Assembly: GCA_963759115.1 (NCBI GenBank)
Contig: CAVWXT010000001.1
Coordinates: forward strand, 1,240,001-1,304,000
Source: CAVWXT01 sp963759115
GTDB lineage: Bacteria > Planctomycetota > Planctomycetia > Pirellulales > Thermoguttaceae
Reading direction: 5' to 3'
DNA length: 64,000 nt
Position numbers and translations under genes: made by a program
Notes under the pieces: model-generated
The model's database searches: none
What the model was told of the DNA's origin: nothing
What the model saw: only the letters and a program-made list of their open reading frames with translations
In this document: piece after piece, positions 48,597 to 56,370 of the stretch
Numbering within the stretch: position 1 is the stretch's first letter
Layout of the letters: every line of letters starts with the position of its first letter

Positions 48597-48842
48597 CAAG
48601 ATTTCTTGGCACTGGTTCAGAGGGCCAAAGGCCCTGCCCTTCGCCCAGCCCACAGGCAACGCCCTGGGGAACAGATATGATCCTGCCCATCTTTCGGCCC
48701 AACGGGCCAATCACTCGACGAACGATTGGCCCGTTGGGCCGACAACACGGGTTCGATTGGGCGACTTTTCCCAGGGCGTTGCCCGTGGGCTGGGTGAACT
48801 AAGCCCCTTCGGGACAGACTGAGCGATGCCAAGAAATCTTGC
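48597..48842. repeat. 246-bp compound palindrome, copy A
   Basis: Outermost arms GCAAGATTTCTTGGCA (48597) and its mirror TGCCAAGAAATCTTGC (ending 48842). Further in lie AGGGCCAAAGGCCCT, CCCAGCCCACAGGCAACGCC with the mirror GGCGTTGCCCGTGGGCTGGG, and a central hairpin CGGCCCAACGGGCCAAT with ATTGGCCCGTTGGGCCG. A second copy of the inner ~200 bp is at 52437-52640. No gene is inside. Confidence 0.85.
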
Positions 48843-48916
48843 CACGCCCAGCGTACCTCAGTCGTGCGCACTAACGACTGTGGATCGCCAACCGACGCTC
48901 TTGCTCGGCCGTTGGC

Positions 48917-50343
48917 TTAAGTGCAGCCGAAGGTAAACGACTGCCGCAGGTCGCTGTCCCAGCCGTCCCAGAGAAAGTCGTCGGCCTTCCCGTCGGCGAT
49001 CAGCCGGAAGGCATAGCGGACCTGCTCTTCGTAGAACTCGCAGAACGCCCCCGTCTTGTGCATGCCGCCGTTCATCTCGTGGGCCTCGGCCGGGCACGGC
49101 GAGCCGCAGAAATGCCGGATCGCGCAGCGGCGGCAGGGATCGATGTCCTCGACCTTCCGCCCGGTGACCAGCTGGAACGGCTCGCTCTGCGAGCACGGCC
49201 GCGATGTCGTCGCTCAAAGAGGTTGCCGCCGCGGAACTGATCGAGCCCGATGAACTCGCTGCACGGGAACAGGTCGCCGTTGGGCGCCAGCGCGAAGAAG
49301 CACCGCCCGCCGCCGCAAGGCGAGATGTCGCACATCAGCCGCCGCGCGGCCGGGGCGACGATCGCCAGCAGGATGTTGGCGAAATTGCCCACGATCAGCT
49401 TGCGGCCCGTCTGCCGATACAGCTCGTGGGTGCGATCCAGCGCCTGCAGGAAGTGTTTGGCCGCCGGCCACGTCGTCGGGCTTCACGTGCCGCGACCGCG
49501 GCAGCGTGCAGCGGAGGATGTTCATCAGGCAGGTCGGCACCTCGCGCTGCGTGGAGGAAGTCGACCAGCTTCGTCAGGTGCCGCAGGTTCTCGTTCGAGA
49601 CCGTGCAGATCACGCTCCAGCCGGGATAGCCCTTGAGCCGGTCCATCGCCTCGGACCACTTGATCGTAGACGCCCTGTCCTTCCCAGTTCGCCCGCGTGC
49701 GGTCGGCGATCGCGGCCGTAGCGGCGTCCAGCGAGATGCCGATGCTGACGTCGTGGGCCCGGAAGAAGTCGATGGCCGCGTCGTCCAGCAGCGTGGCGTT
49801 GGTCTGCATGCCGAAGCGGAACTCGTCGGCGTATTGCTCGATGCCGGCGAACACGGCCTCGCGATTCAACATCGGCTCGGCCCCGTGGAAGATGATCTGC
49901 GGCAACGAGCCCTTGGGCACGGTCGTGCGGAAGTAACGCTTCAGGAGCGCCAGGGCCTCCAGCAGCCGCTCGCGCGACATGTGCCGTCCCTGGCGTCGCA
50001 TCTTCTCGGGGATATAGCAGTAGGTGCAGTTGAGGTTGCAGCGCTCGGTCGGATTGAAATAGACGGCCGACGGCTTCAGACCGAAGCGCAGCGTGTGCAT
50101 CTCGTCGGCAAACTGCGCGGCCTTCTTGCGATAGGCTTTGGCCAGTTCGCCGCCGAGGGCCACCTCGGCGAGGTCTGCGCGGGGCACCAGGGCCCAAAAG
50201 GCCGTGTCGGGCTCGATGACGGCCACGTACTCGGCGTGGCCGATGTCGATGGGCTGAAAGGCGGGCCCGTTGCCCGTGCCGACATAGCGGCCCCGCGAGG
50301 GGGCCGCTACGCCGGCGACTGGTTGACTCTTGGCGCCGGCCAT
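48917..50343 (-). CDS. cbpB: SPASM-domain radical SAM peptide maturase (CbpB-like), five frameshifts
   Basis: Modifies a ribosomally made peptide with SAM-derived radicals. The start at 50343 overlaps the cbpA stop by one base (TGATG). The radical SAM cluster motif is ERCNLNCTYCYIPEKMRRQ (Cys 102, 106, 109), followed by IIFHGAEPMLNREAVF and MQTNATLLDD. The SPASM part has CDISPCGGGRCFFALAPNGD, LFPCSEF, CRRCAIRHFCGSPCPAEAHE and GAFCEFYEEQVRYAF. The frame changes near 49665, 49550, 49475, 49212 and 49190, each time as if one extra base were present. Joined, the protein is about 474 residues. It agrees with what I recall of the peptide-modifying radical SAM enzyme CbpB; an HMM search is needed to confirm the subfamily. 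Confidence 0.8.
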
Positions 50344-50447
50344 CACTTGGCCTTCTTGTTCATCAGGATGTAGTGCGACAGTCCGGTGCCCTTGGCCGGG
50401 CAGGTCTTGCGGTAGGCGATCACGGCTTTCTTGGGCTCGTTCTTCAT
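50343..50447 (-). CDS. cbpA: Short precursor peptide (CbpA-like) for the radical SAM maturase
   Basis: A 34-residue peptide. AAAGGA lies seven bases before the ATG at 50447. It starts MKNEPKKAVIAYRKTC and ends GTGLSHYILMNKKAK: a basic leader-like head, a single Cys, Gly-Thr-Gly-Leu-Ser-His-Tyr and a basic tail. It is directly followed by the maturase gene with a one-base overlap and preceded by the cobalamin riboswitch. Size, position and coupling are those of a RiPP precursor. The pattern RK-x-C-x-A-x-GTGLSHYILM fits my memory of 'modified peptide precursor CbpA'. The modified residues and final product are unknown. Confidence 0.75.
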   Translation of the reverse strand: MKNEPKKAVIAYRKTCPAKGTGLSHYILMNKKAK

Positions 50448-50480
50448 TCTTGCGTCCTTTCGTGCGGTTGAGAACAACAG

Positions 50481-50568
50481 CGAACAAAACGGGGACAGGC
50501 ACCTTGCGGCCATCGTCTTCTGCCGCATGGGGACCTCCTGTGCTCGGAGCCAGTCTCCGTTTTGTTCG
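50481..50568. repeat. Palindromic element in the cbpA leader (same family as in hpnE)
   Basis: Arms CGAACAAAACGGGGACAGGC and AGCCAGTCTCCGTTTTGTTC, with about three mismatches over 21 bases and the same AGGCACC/GGAGCC inner words as the element in hpnE at 17308-17398. It lies between the riboswitch terminator and cbpA, so it is part of the untranslated leader. Confidence 0.8.
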
Positions 50569-50574
50569 AACAAC

Positions 50575-50620
50575 AAAAAAAGGATTCCGACAGACGCCGA
50601 GACGTCCATCGGAATCCTTT
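50575..50620 (-). terminator. Intrinsic terminator after the cobalamin riboswitch
   Basis: On the minus strand a 12-bp perfect stem (AAAGGATTCCGA with TCGGAATCCTTT) and an 18-base loop are followed directly by a run of T (seven A on the plus strand, 50575-50581, some within the stem). It starts 25 bases after the aptamer and precedes cbpA by about 130 bases. It is the likely expression platform: with B12 bound, transcription stops here. Confidence 0.85.
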
Positions 50621-50644
50621 ACCATCAGATTCGCGATTCTTCGT

Positions 50645-50812
50645 GTTTCAGCAGGTCTTCTGGCTTACGGGTCGCGGGCGGCTTGCGGCCTTCCCGCCGC
50701 GATAGGTCGCGGCAGTGGCTGGCGATGGGCCAAGTGCAAGACGCCTCGCCGTTTACAGATGCGGGACAGCCACGGATTCTCACCGTGTTCCGGGATGCTG
50801 AAAACGACCCAT
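50645..50812 (-). promoter_or_regulatory. Cobalamin (adenosylcobalamin) riboswitch
   Basis: Read on the minus strand from 50812 the element has GGGTCGTTTTCAGCATCCCG, then CACGGTGAGAATCCGTGGCT, then GTCCCGCATCTGTAAACGG, and ends with the B12 box AGCCAGAAGACCTGCTGA (50648-50665). These are the conserved blocks of the classical cobalamin riboswitch in the right order. It lies upstream of cbpA/cbpB on the same strand. Riboswitches of this class repress genes when B12 is plentiful. Confidence 0.93.
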
Positions 50813-50881
50813 AATCTATCACAATGCGGGCCGTTGTCAAGCGGTCCTCACCGAAGTGTGCGGCCAGATTTTCTGGCACCC

Positions 50882-52301
50882 TTAATTCTTTGCGGGATTT
50901 GAGGTTGTCCAGTAAGTTTGCCACATGCGGCTGTCGTCCAGGCACGCGAGGGCCATCATCGCTTCGGCGTTGTCTCCATCCCAGCGGCGTCCGCGGCCTT
51001 TGACCCGATGCGTGGTGGTTTTGCACTCGCTTTCGGTAGGCCCGCTGCCAATCTGCCAGCCGCGACGGCGGAACTCAGGGTAGCGGATCATCGGCTTGCG
51101 CTCCGCCACATAATGCAGCAGGCGGTTGGCTTCCTTCCGTTTGGTCGGCGATCGCAAGGGAGAACGCCAAGCCACCAGTTGGTCCCAAGCGGAATCGTAG
51201 CCTACGTGCCGAAACGTGTGCATCACTCCCTCCAGCCATGTCTTGCCTTGCGCGGACTCTTCGCCAAACACAATCCGGCGGCTCTTCTGCAGGTTCTCCC
51301 GCAGGTGATAGAAGTCCAATCCGATGGCGTCCACCAAACCGTGAAACTCGATCTGGTTGCGAATCCAGGGAGCCCCGTCCACGTTGGCCACCTTCTCCTC
51401 GGCCTTGGGCAACTCCAGTTGGCACGCCATCCGCTGCATCAAACGCCCCGCCGCTTCGTGGTCGCCGCTGGTCGCTCCCACATAGCGATGCTTCATCGTT
51501 TCGTCATAGAAGTTGGCCACCTTGAATTCCTTGTAGGCTTGATCGGCCCCCGTTTTCGCGCGGGGCAAGGGCCGACAGCGACGGCCTCGCTGCCGCCGTT
51601 TTTCACGAATCTTCGTCCGCCGCTTCTGCTTTTCTTTCTCGGTGACCAGCGGCACTTGGACGCCGTCACATCCCAGATACAGCCGGGAAACGCCCTCGGC
51701 CGTGCGGCATTCTTCGGCCGTCCACTCCGGCTGTAATTCCCCACGCTGCAAGGCACGCAACACCGCCTTGCCCTCCCCTTCGATCAACTGCCGCAACGCT
51801 TCCTTGCTGATGGACCAATGCGCCGCACGCGCCAGATTCGCCGCCGTCTTCGCAAAACTGGCGGAATCCTGGTTCAACCGACATGCCATCTCCCGCACCC
51901 CTTCGCTGATCGTGGCTTCGGCTTCGTCCAACCAGCGGTCTGCCGGCGTTTCGCTTCCTTCCTGCCGACAGTGCCAACGAATCCGCCATACGTCGATCCG
52001 CCCATTGATGGTCAGGACGCTGGTGGACTGCTTTCCTTTATGCCGTTTCTTCTTTCCCGTCGTCGCGCTGTGCGGAGGGGGGAAAAGCGGCTTCCGCCGC
52101 GTTGACCTTCATCTGGATCGCCTTTTCGTAGGCGACCTGGCGAAAGCGATCCAAGGCATCCCTCGCTTTCTCCTCGCTATCGCGAATCACCCGACCCTGC
52201 GGTGCGCCATCCACCGCGTCGGCCACCTCCCGCAACGCACGCTCGAACTCCGCCCGCATCTGCTCCTCGTAGGCCTTCCGATCCAACTTGGGTAACGCCA
52301 T
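50882..52301 (-). CDS. ISKra4-family transposase, one frameshift
   Basis: The start at 52301 (MALPKLDRKAYEEQMRAEFE) has AGGAGG eight bases upstream. The frame breaks in GGGAAAGAAGAAACGG near 52045: 'RDDGK' continues as KKRHKGKQSTSVLTINGRID and VWRIRWHC, a typical ISKra4 segment. The catalytic part has YLGCDGVQVPLVTEKEKQKR (Asp), VANVDGAPWIRNQIEFHGLV (Asp) and GWQIGSGPTESECKTTTHRV (Glu). Some ISKra4-type elements encode two overlapping frames, so the shift could be natural. I could not identify terminal repeats. It lies directly upstream of the riboswitch and may have affected the promoter of the cbp genes. Confidence 0.85.
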
Positions 52302-52436
52302 TGCGATTTCCTCCTGCTTCGCATCGTGCTGCAACCAAGACATTACCCCAAGTTATACAACCTCCCCACCTTTCGCGCCATAGATACTTGCCGCACACTC
52401 ACCGAACCTGGTACGGCGGGCTCTTGGCGTTGGTTG

Positions 52437-52640
52437 TGAGGGCCAAAGGCCCTGCCGTTCGCCCAGCCCACGGGCAACGCCCTGGGGAACGTGGGCAATC
52501 TTACCTGTTCTTCGGCCCAACGGGCCAAGCGCTCGCCGAACGTTTGGCCCGTTGGGCCGACAATACGATTTCGAGGGTCACATTCCCCCAGGGCGTTGCC
52601 CGTGGGCTGGGCGAACAAGGCCCCTTCGGGGCGGACGAAG
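52437..52640. repeat. ~200-bp compound palindrome, copy B
   Basis: Same nested design as 48597-48842: GAGGGCCAAAGGCCCTGCC, CCCAGCCCACGGGCAACGCC with GGCGTTGCCCGTGGGCTGGG, and a centre CGGCCCAACGGGCCAA facing TTGGCCCGTTGGGCCG. The outermost arms of copy A are degenerate here (CTCTTGGCG / ACCAAGAAAAG). It lies in a 324-base interval without genes, next to the ISKra4 transposase. Confidence 0.85.
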
Positions 52641-52667
52641 CGGGACCAAGAAAAGCTCACCATGCCG

Positions 52668-53091
52668 TCACCGAATGGCAAACGCCCCGAGCCGGCAGAA
52701 CGAGATCATCTCCGCGACCACGGCCCGGCCCTCCAAGCCGGCGAATTGCTCCAGCAACGAGGGCTCCGGGCGTTCCCGCGTCTCCTGAGATTCCACGCCC
52801 AAGGTTTGCCAACGGTCGTCCGTGCGGACCAGCGCCGGCTCGGCCGCGCTATAGCGCGGTATGTCCGGCAGGGCTTCTTTGAGGGCCTGACCCAGGCGGG
52901 CCGCGTCCTCGGCCGTAACGATCTGATTATCGTTGGAAAGGTAGCCGCCCGACCAGCCCTCGTCGGACTCCAAGACCGTGCGGGCAGGCCGCCACCCGAA
53001 GAGTAGGGCGATACGCAGCAGGCTCCGCCAGTGCGGCCAGCCTCAAGAAAAGGCGAACTCCGGTCCGTTGCGAGCGCAAGATCACGGCCAT
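52668..53091 (-). CDS. Hypothetical protein, frameshifted
   Basis: Not recognised. The start MAVILRSQRTGVRLFLRLAA at about 53091 is followed, one base over (break near 53040), by HWRSLLRIALLFGWRPARTV and LESDEGWSGGYLSNDNQIVT, then EDAARLGQALKEALPDIPRY. The end ELISFC-like region reads GRAVVAEMISFCRLGAFAIR. A short planctomycete-type hypothetical with one probable indel. The 'SNDNQIVTAEDAARLGQAL' segment looks like genuine coding sequence. Confidence 0.5.
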
Positions 53092-53164
53092 CCAGCGGTC
53101 CTCCCTGACGCGACGGTTGAGTGGAATCCTCCTCCTCCCCGGCCACTCTTCTGCCGGGGCGCTG

Positions 53165-54213
53165 TCACGCAATGGCCTGATTATCCCGATCCGTTGCGTC
53201 TTGTGAAGGGGGCGCGCCGGATCGGGCTATCAAATTCCGTTTTGTCGCCGAGATCGCGTAGGGTGCGTGCTTACGCCGTAAGAATCTTCCCGCGTAGCCG
53301 ACGTTCTCGGCCACCTGGTCCTTGTACTTCTGCCACATGCCCAACAGCACCACGTCGTTGGGCTTGATGTTCTCAAACGCGAAGCGGAGCGCCCCTTGCA
53401 GCGCCTCGGGCGTGCTGGTGTGCCGATTGCCGGCAAACACCTTGAAGGCGATGCACGGCTTGGAGACCTGCTTGATGACCTTGACCATGGCCTGGCGGGC
53501 TTCCTCTTCGAAAATCTCGCCGAGCCTCTGAAACTTCCGGCTTTTCGCCGGCGGGCTTCAAGCTGGACTTGACGCGATAGAAACAGCACTGGTAGAAGTC
53601 GACGTCCCAGCCCTTGTTCTCGGCGTAGTCGATGTGCTCGTGCTTGTGCGAACCGAAGCCCACCAGCAGCCCGGCGTCCCGGAACCGTTTCAACGTCTCC
53701 TGCACGCTGTCCAATTTGCCTTTGCTCGCGAGCATGTCGGTGGTGTTGCCGAAGTGCTGCGCCGATCGGTTTCGGGTCCATCTTGAGGATGCGATCCAAT
53801 TCGGCCTTGGCGTCCTTCGGCTCGGAGTAGAAGGTGGGGATCCATTGCATCTTCCCGCCCTCGGCATAGTGGCCGCGAAGGATGTCTTCGAGTTGCGGGC
53901 TGCCCACCTGGCAGGTGTTGATTCCCATTTGCTCGCTGCGGCGAAGCAGTTCGACGCCGTGAAGGGGATTATTCGCGGGGAAATACTCCTTCATCTCCCT
54001 GTTGAGTTCGCGCGTGAAATGGGAAGTCCCCTTGATCGGATTGTGCCCGGTCAGCACCCGCGTAATGTCGTATTTCCCCCAGCGGACCGTGGGCAGCAAG
54101 GGCTGCTTCGTCGTCTCCGCGGCCAGCGCCATGGCGGCCCCGGGGGCGAACATGGCCGCTCCCAATGCACCCAGCGTCTTGGCATGGAACTCCCGTCGGT
54201 TGATTGCGGTCAT
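53165..54213 (-). CDS. Tat-exported aldo/keto reductase-like protein, at least two frameshifts
   Basis: The start at 54213 carries a Tat-type signal INRREFHAKTLGALGAAMFA. The TIM-barrel part reads VRWGKYDITRVLTGHNPIKG, then LLRRSEQMGINTCQVGSPQL and KMQWIPTFYSEPKDAKAELD. The frame breaks near 53760 (continues HFGNTTDMLASKGKLDSVQE and GLLVGFGSHKHEHIDYAENK) and again near 53530 (continues FEEEARQAMVKVIKQVSKPC, then FAFENIKPNDVVLLGMWQKY). The end may be at 53165 or, with a further shift, at KILTA near 53271. Related planctomycete proteins are annotated as aldo/keto reductases; catalytic residues are not clear in this copy. Confidence 0.6.
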
Positions 54214-54501
54214 CGGTCTAAATTCCTTTGCAGATGCGGCCCGAGGTAGGGGCGGTCGCGGCCTGAGGTGGGTCTGCCGATCAGTATACTCGACTCTCCT
54301 TTTCGCCGCTACCCAACGTCCAGAGGGGTCCAAGGCATACCGCACCGAAGCCGTTTCTTGTTGTGTGCGATGCGTCCGCCAGTATAATCGCGTCAGCCGA
54401 CGGTAGAACGGAATTCACTCCGTTCGAGCGGATTGAAATCCGCTCTACGGCGCGAGCCAAGCGACGCGAAAGCAATTCCCTCTGACACGGGAGTCCCCCC
54501 G

Positions 54502-54728
54502 ATGCCTGGCGGTCGAATTAGCCGAAGGGCCATGCTGGCCCACAGCGTAGGCGCCGCGGCAGGCGTGGCGATCGCCCGGCCGCTGGAACGATTATTCGCT
54601 GCTGAAGCGGCGGAAAACCTCGATCGAGAGATCTGGGACGGACACGTTCACCTGACCGGACTCAACGGCCCGGTCGAAACGCGGGTCGACGAGTTGCTCA
54701 GGTGTGCTGATCGCGTGGGCATCACTCG
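54502..54728 (+). pseudogene. Truncated Tat-signal amidohydrolase (5' stub)
   Basis: The start at 54502 (MPGGRISRRAMLAHSVGAAA) has a Tat signal. It is followed by REIWDGHVHLTGLNGPVETR, where DGHVHL matches the first metal-binding motif of the amidohydrolase superfamily, and VDELLRCADRVGI. Homology then stops abruptly: from about 54720 the bases belong to the 3' end of the convergent GH30 gene. The rest of the gene is missing, so a deletion or a join in the assembly is likely. Confidence 0.65.
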
Positions 54729-56209
54729 GCTTCCCACCGGCAAGTCGTGATCGAGATGGCCGGGAGCTTGATGCGGAGCGTGCGGCCGTGCCAAACGAGC
54801 GAAACCTCCGCGTCCTCGTCGCGGCTGTTCAACAACTGGGCCACAAATCCCTTCTCCGGCGTCTGGAAGGCGATGGATCGCACGCCGTCTTCCTCGCCCG
54901 AAATCCCCACGCGTACCGCACCCGGCCGGACGAACTTGCTGAAGTGGGCCAGATAGTAATAGCAGCCGGTATAAGTCACTTCCTTCGTCCGGCGATTGAC
55001 GATGACCACGGGTTGCTGCACGTTGGGGTCGGGGTTCTTGTGGGTCGCCGAGACGGCCCACGGCCCGCCCTTCTCGTCCAGGATCATGTTCCAGTAGATC
55101 CAGGCCGAGGCCCCGTTTTCCAGGTCCGAGATGATCTGGCGGCCCCAGAAATCGCCGTCCTCGAAGTCGTATCGCGGCAGCTTCACCGTCTTGCGCGTGC
55201 CCGCGATGTAGGCGTGGCAGACTTCCGTCATCCACAGCGGCACGCCCGGATAACGGCGGTGCAACGCGGCGATGCTCGTGCGGTCGTTGTAGTCGTAGGC
55301 GTGGTAGGCCATCGCGGCGACGTACTTCCGCGCCTCGGGATCGTCCATGATGGTGGGATAGTCGGCCAGCGCTTGCCGCCGATAGGCCGGTTCGCACGGA
55401 AAGATCTTCGTCTTGCAGCCTTCCTTGGCCAGCAGCGGACCGACGTGGTTCTTCAACAGGTCGCGAATCTTGGCCGCGGGAATCTTCGTGTACATGCCGG
55501 GCTCGTTGAACATGCAGAGATAGTCGATGAAAATCCCCTGCTTCTCGTACTCCTGCAAATAGCGCAGATAGTACCGCGCCAGGGCGTCAAAATACTTCGG
55601 CTCGACGTCTTGCTGCTTGGCGTCGTTCACGTCGATCAGCATCCAGTCGGGCGGAAAATCCATTGGCGCCTGGAGCACGAAGTTGCCGTATTTTCGGGCC
55701 CGCTTGATGTAGGTCACTTGCCCGTTCGGGCCGAGGTCGCGCTCGATCGTGAAATGCTTCAGCTCCACGTCGCCGGGCGTGTCGTCGTACGAGTACCAGG
55801 GCCCGGCCGGCATGGCGTCGTTGCAGGCCAGCGAGGTCTTCATGGCCGAGAAGCCCGCGCCCTCGTGCGGATCGAACAGGGCCCGCAGGACCAATTCTTG
55901 CTGTTCGGGCGGCAGGCCGTTGAGGCACATCAGTCCGGCTTCCAGCAGCGAGGCGCCGAAACCGGCGATCTTCTGGTCGGTGGCCTTTTCGTCGATGCGG
56001 AACCCGCCCGCGTCGTTCGGCTTGCTCGCCTCAAATCTCAGGGAGGGCTTGGCCGTGAGCCGATCGCCGGCCTTGGACGAGACCACCAGCTTGACCTCCT
56101 GGCCCAGCGCCAGGCTACAGGCGCCGAGAACGACGGCCGCCGCCAGCGGCAACCACATGCGTAACCGACCCCAATTCCAAGAATTGCGGCCCCACTGCGC
56201 GTGCCTCAT
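54722..56209 (-). CDS. Secreted GH30-family glycosidase
   Basis: A 495-residue exported enzyme. The start at 56209 (MRHAQWGRNSWNWGRLRMWL) precedes a signal helix PLAAAVVLGACSLALG. The GH30 domain opens with QKIAGFGASLLEAGLMCLNG, has the acid/base Glu in FIDYLCMFNEPGMYTKIPAA and the nucleophile Glu in VPLWMTEVCHAYIAG, and ends with the family's beta-sandwich (VVIVNRRTKEVTYTGCYYYL; GFVAQLLNSRDEDAEVSLVW). GH30 includes glucosylceramidase, xylanase and fucosidase activities, which cannot be told apart here. In-frame sequence upstream of 56209 comes from a palindromic repeat and is not coding. Confidence 0.88.
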   Translation of the reverse strand: MRHAQWGRNSWNWGRLRMWLPLAAAVVLGACSLALGQEVKLVVSSKAGDRLTAKPSLRFEASKPNDAGGFRIDEKATDQKIAGFGASLLEAGLMCLNGLPPEQQELVLRALFDPHEGAGFSAMKTSLACNDAMPAGPWYSYDDTPGDVELKHFTIERDLGPNGQVTYIKRARKYGNFVLQAPMDFPPDWMLIDVNDAKQQDVEPKYFDALARYYLRYLQEYEKQGIFIDYLCMFNEPGMYTKIPAAKIRDLLKNHVGPLLAKEGCKTKIFPCEPAYRRQALADYPTIMDDPEARKYVAAMAYHAYDYNDRTSIAALHRRYPGVPLWMTEVCHAYIAGTRKTVKLPRYDFEDGDFWGRQIISDLENGASAWIYWNMILDEKGGPWAVSATHKNPDPNVQQPVVIVNRRTKEVTYTGCYYYLAHFSKFVRPGAVRVGISGEEDGVRSIAFQTPEKGFVAQLLNSRDEDAEVSLVWHGRTLRIKLPAISITTCRWEAE

Positions 56210-56227
56210 AGCCGAAACTCCGTGGTT

Positions 56228-56337
56228 CTGGTTCCCACGCTCTGCGTGGGAACCCGCCTGTGCCCGACGCTCCGCGTCGAATCGGGCGACGCAGAGCGTC
56301 GCGGACGGTGCATTCCCACGCAGAGCGTGGGAACGAG
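56228..56337. repeat. Interspersed palindromic repeat (CTGGTTCCC family), second copy
   Basis: Begins CTGGTTCCCACGCTCTGCGT and ends ACGCAGAGCGTGGGAACGAG, with the inner arms GACGCTCCGCGTC and GACGCAGAGCGTC. It matches 14739-14846. It lies between the CinA-NadD gene and the GH30 gene, both on the minus strand. Confidence 0.8.
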
Positions 56338-56370
56338 GGTTAGTCACTTTGTCCTGACGGCCGTTGCATT

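Noticed and set aside
54704..56164. Plus-strand open frame of 486 codons opposite the GH30 gene
   Set aside because: The minus strand carries a complete GH30 enzyme with both catalytic Glu residues; the plus frame is an antisense shadow.
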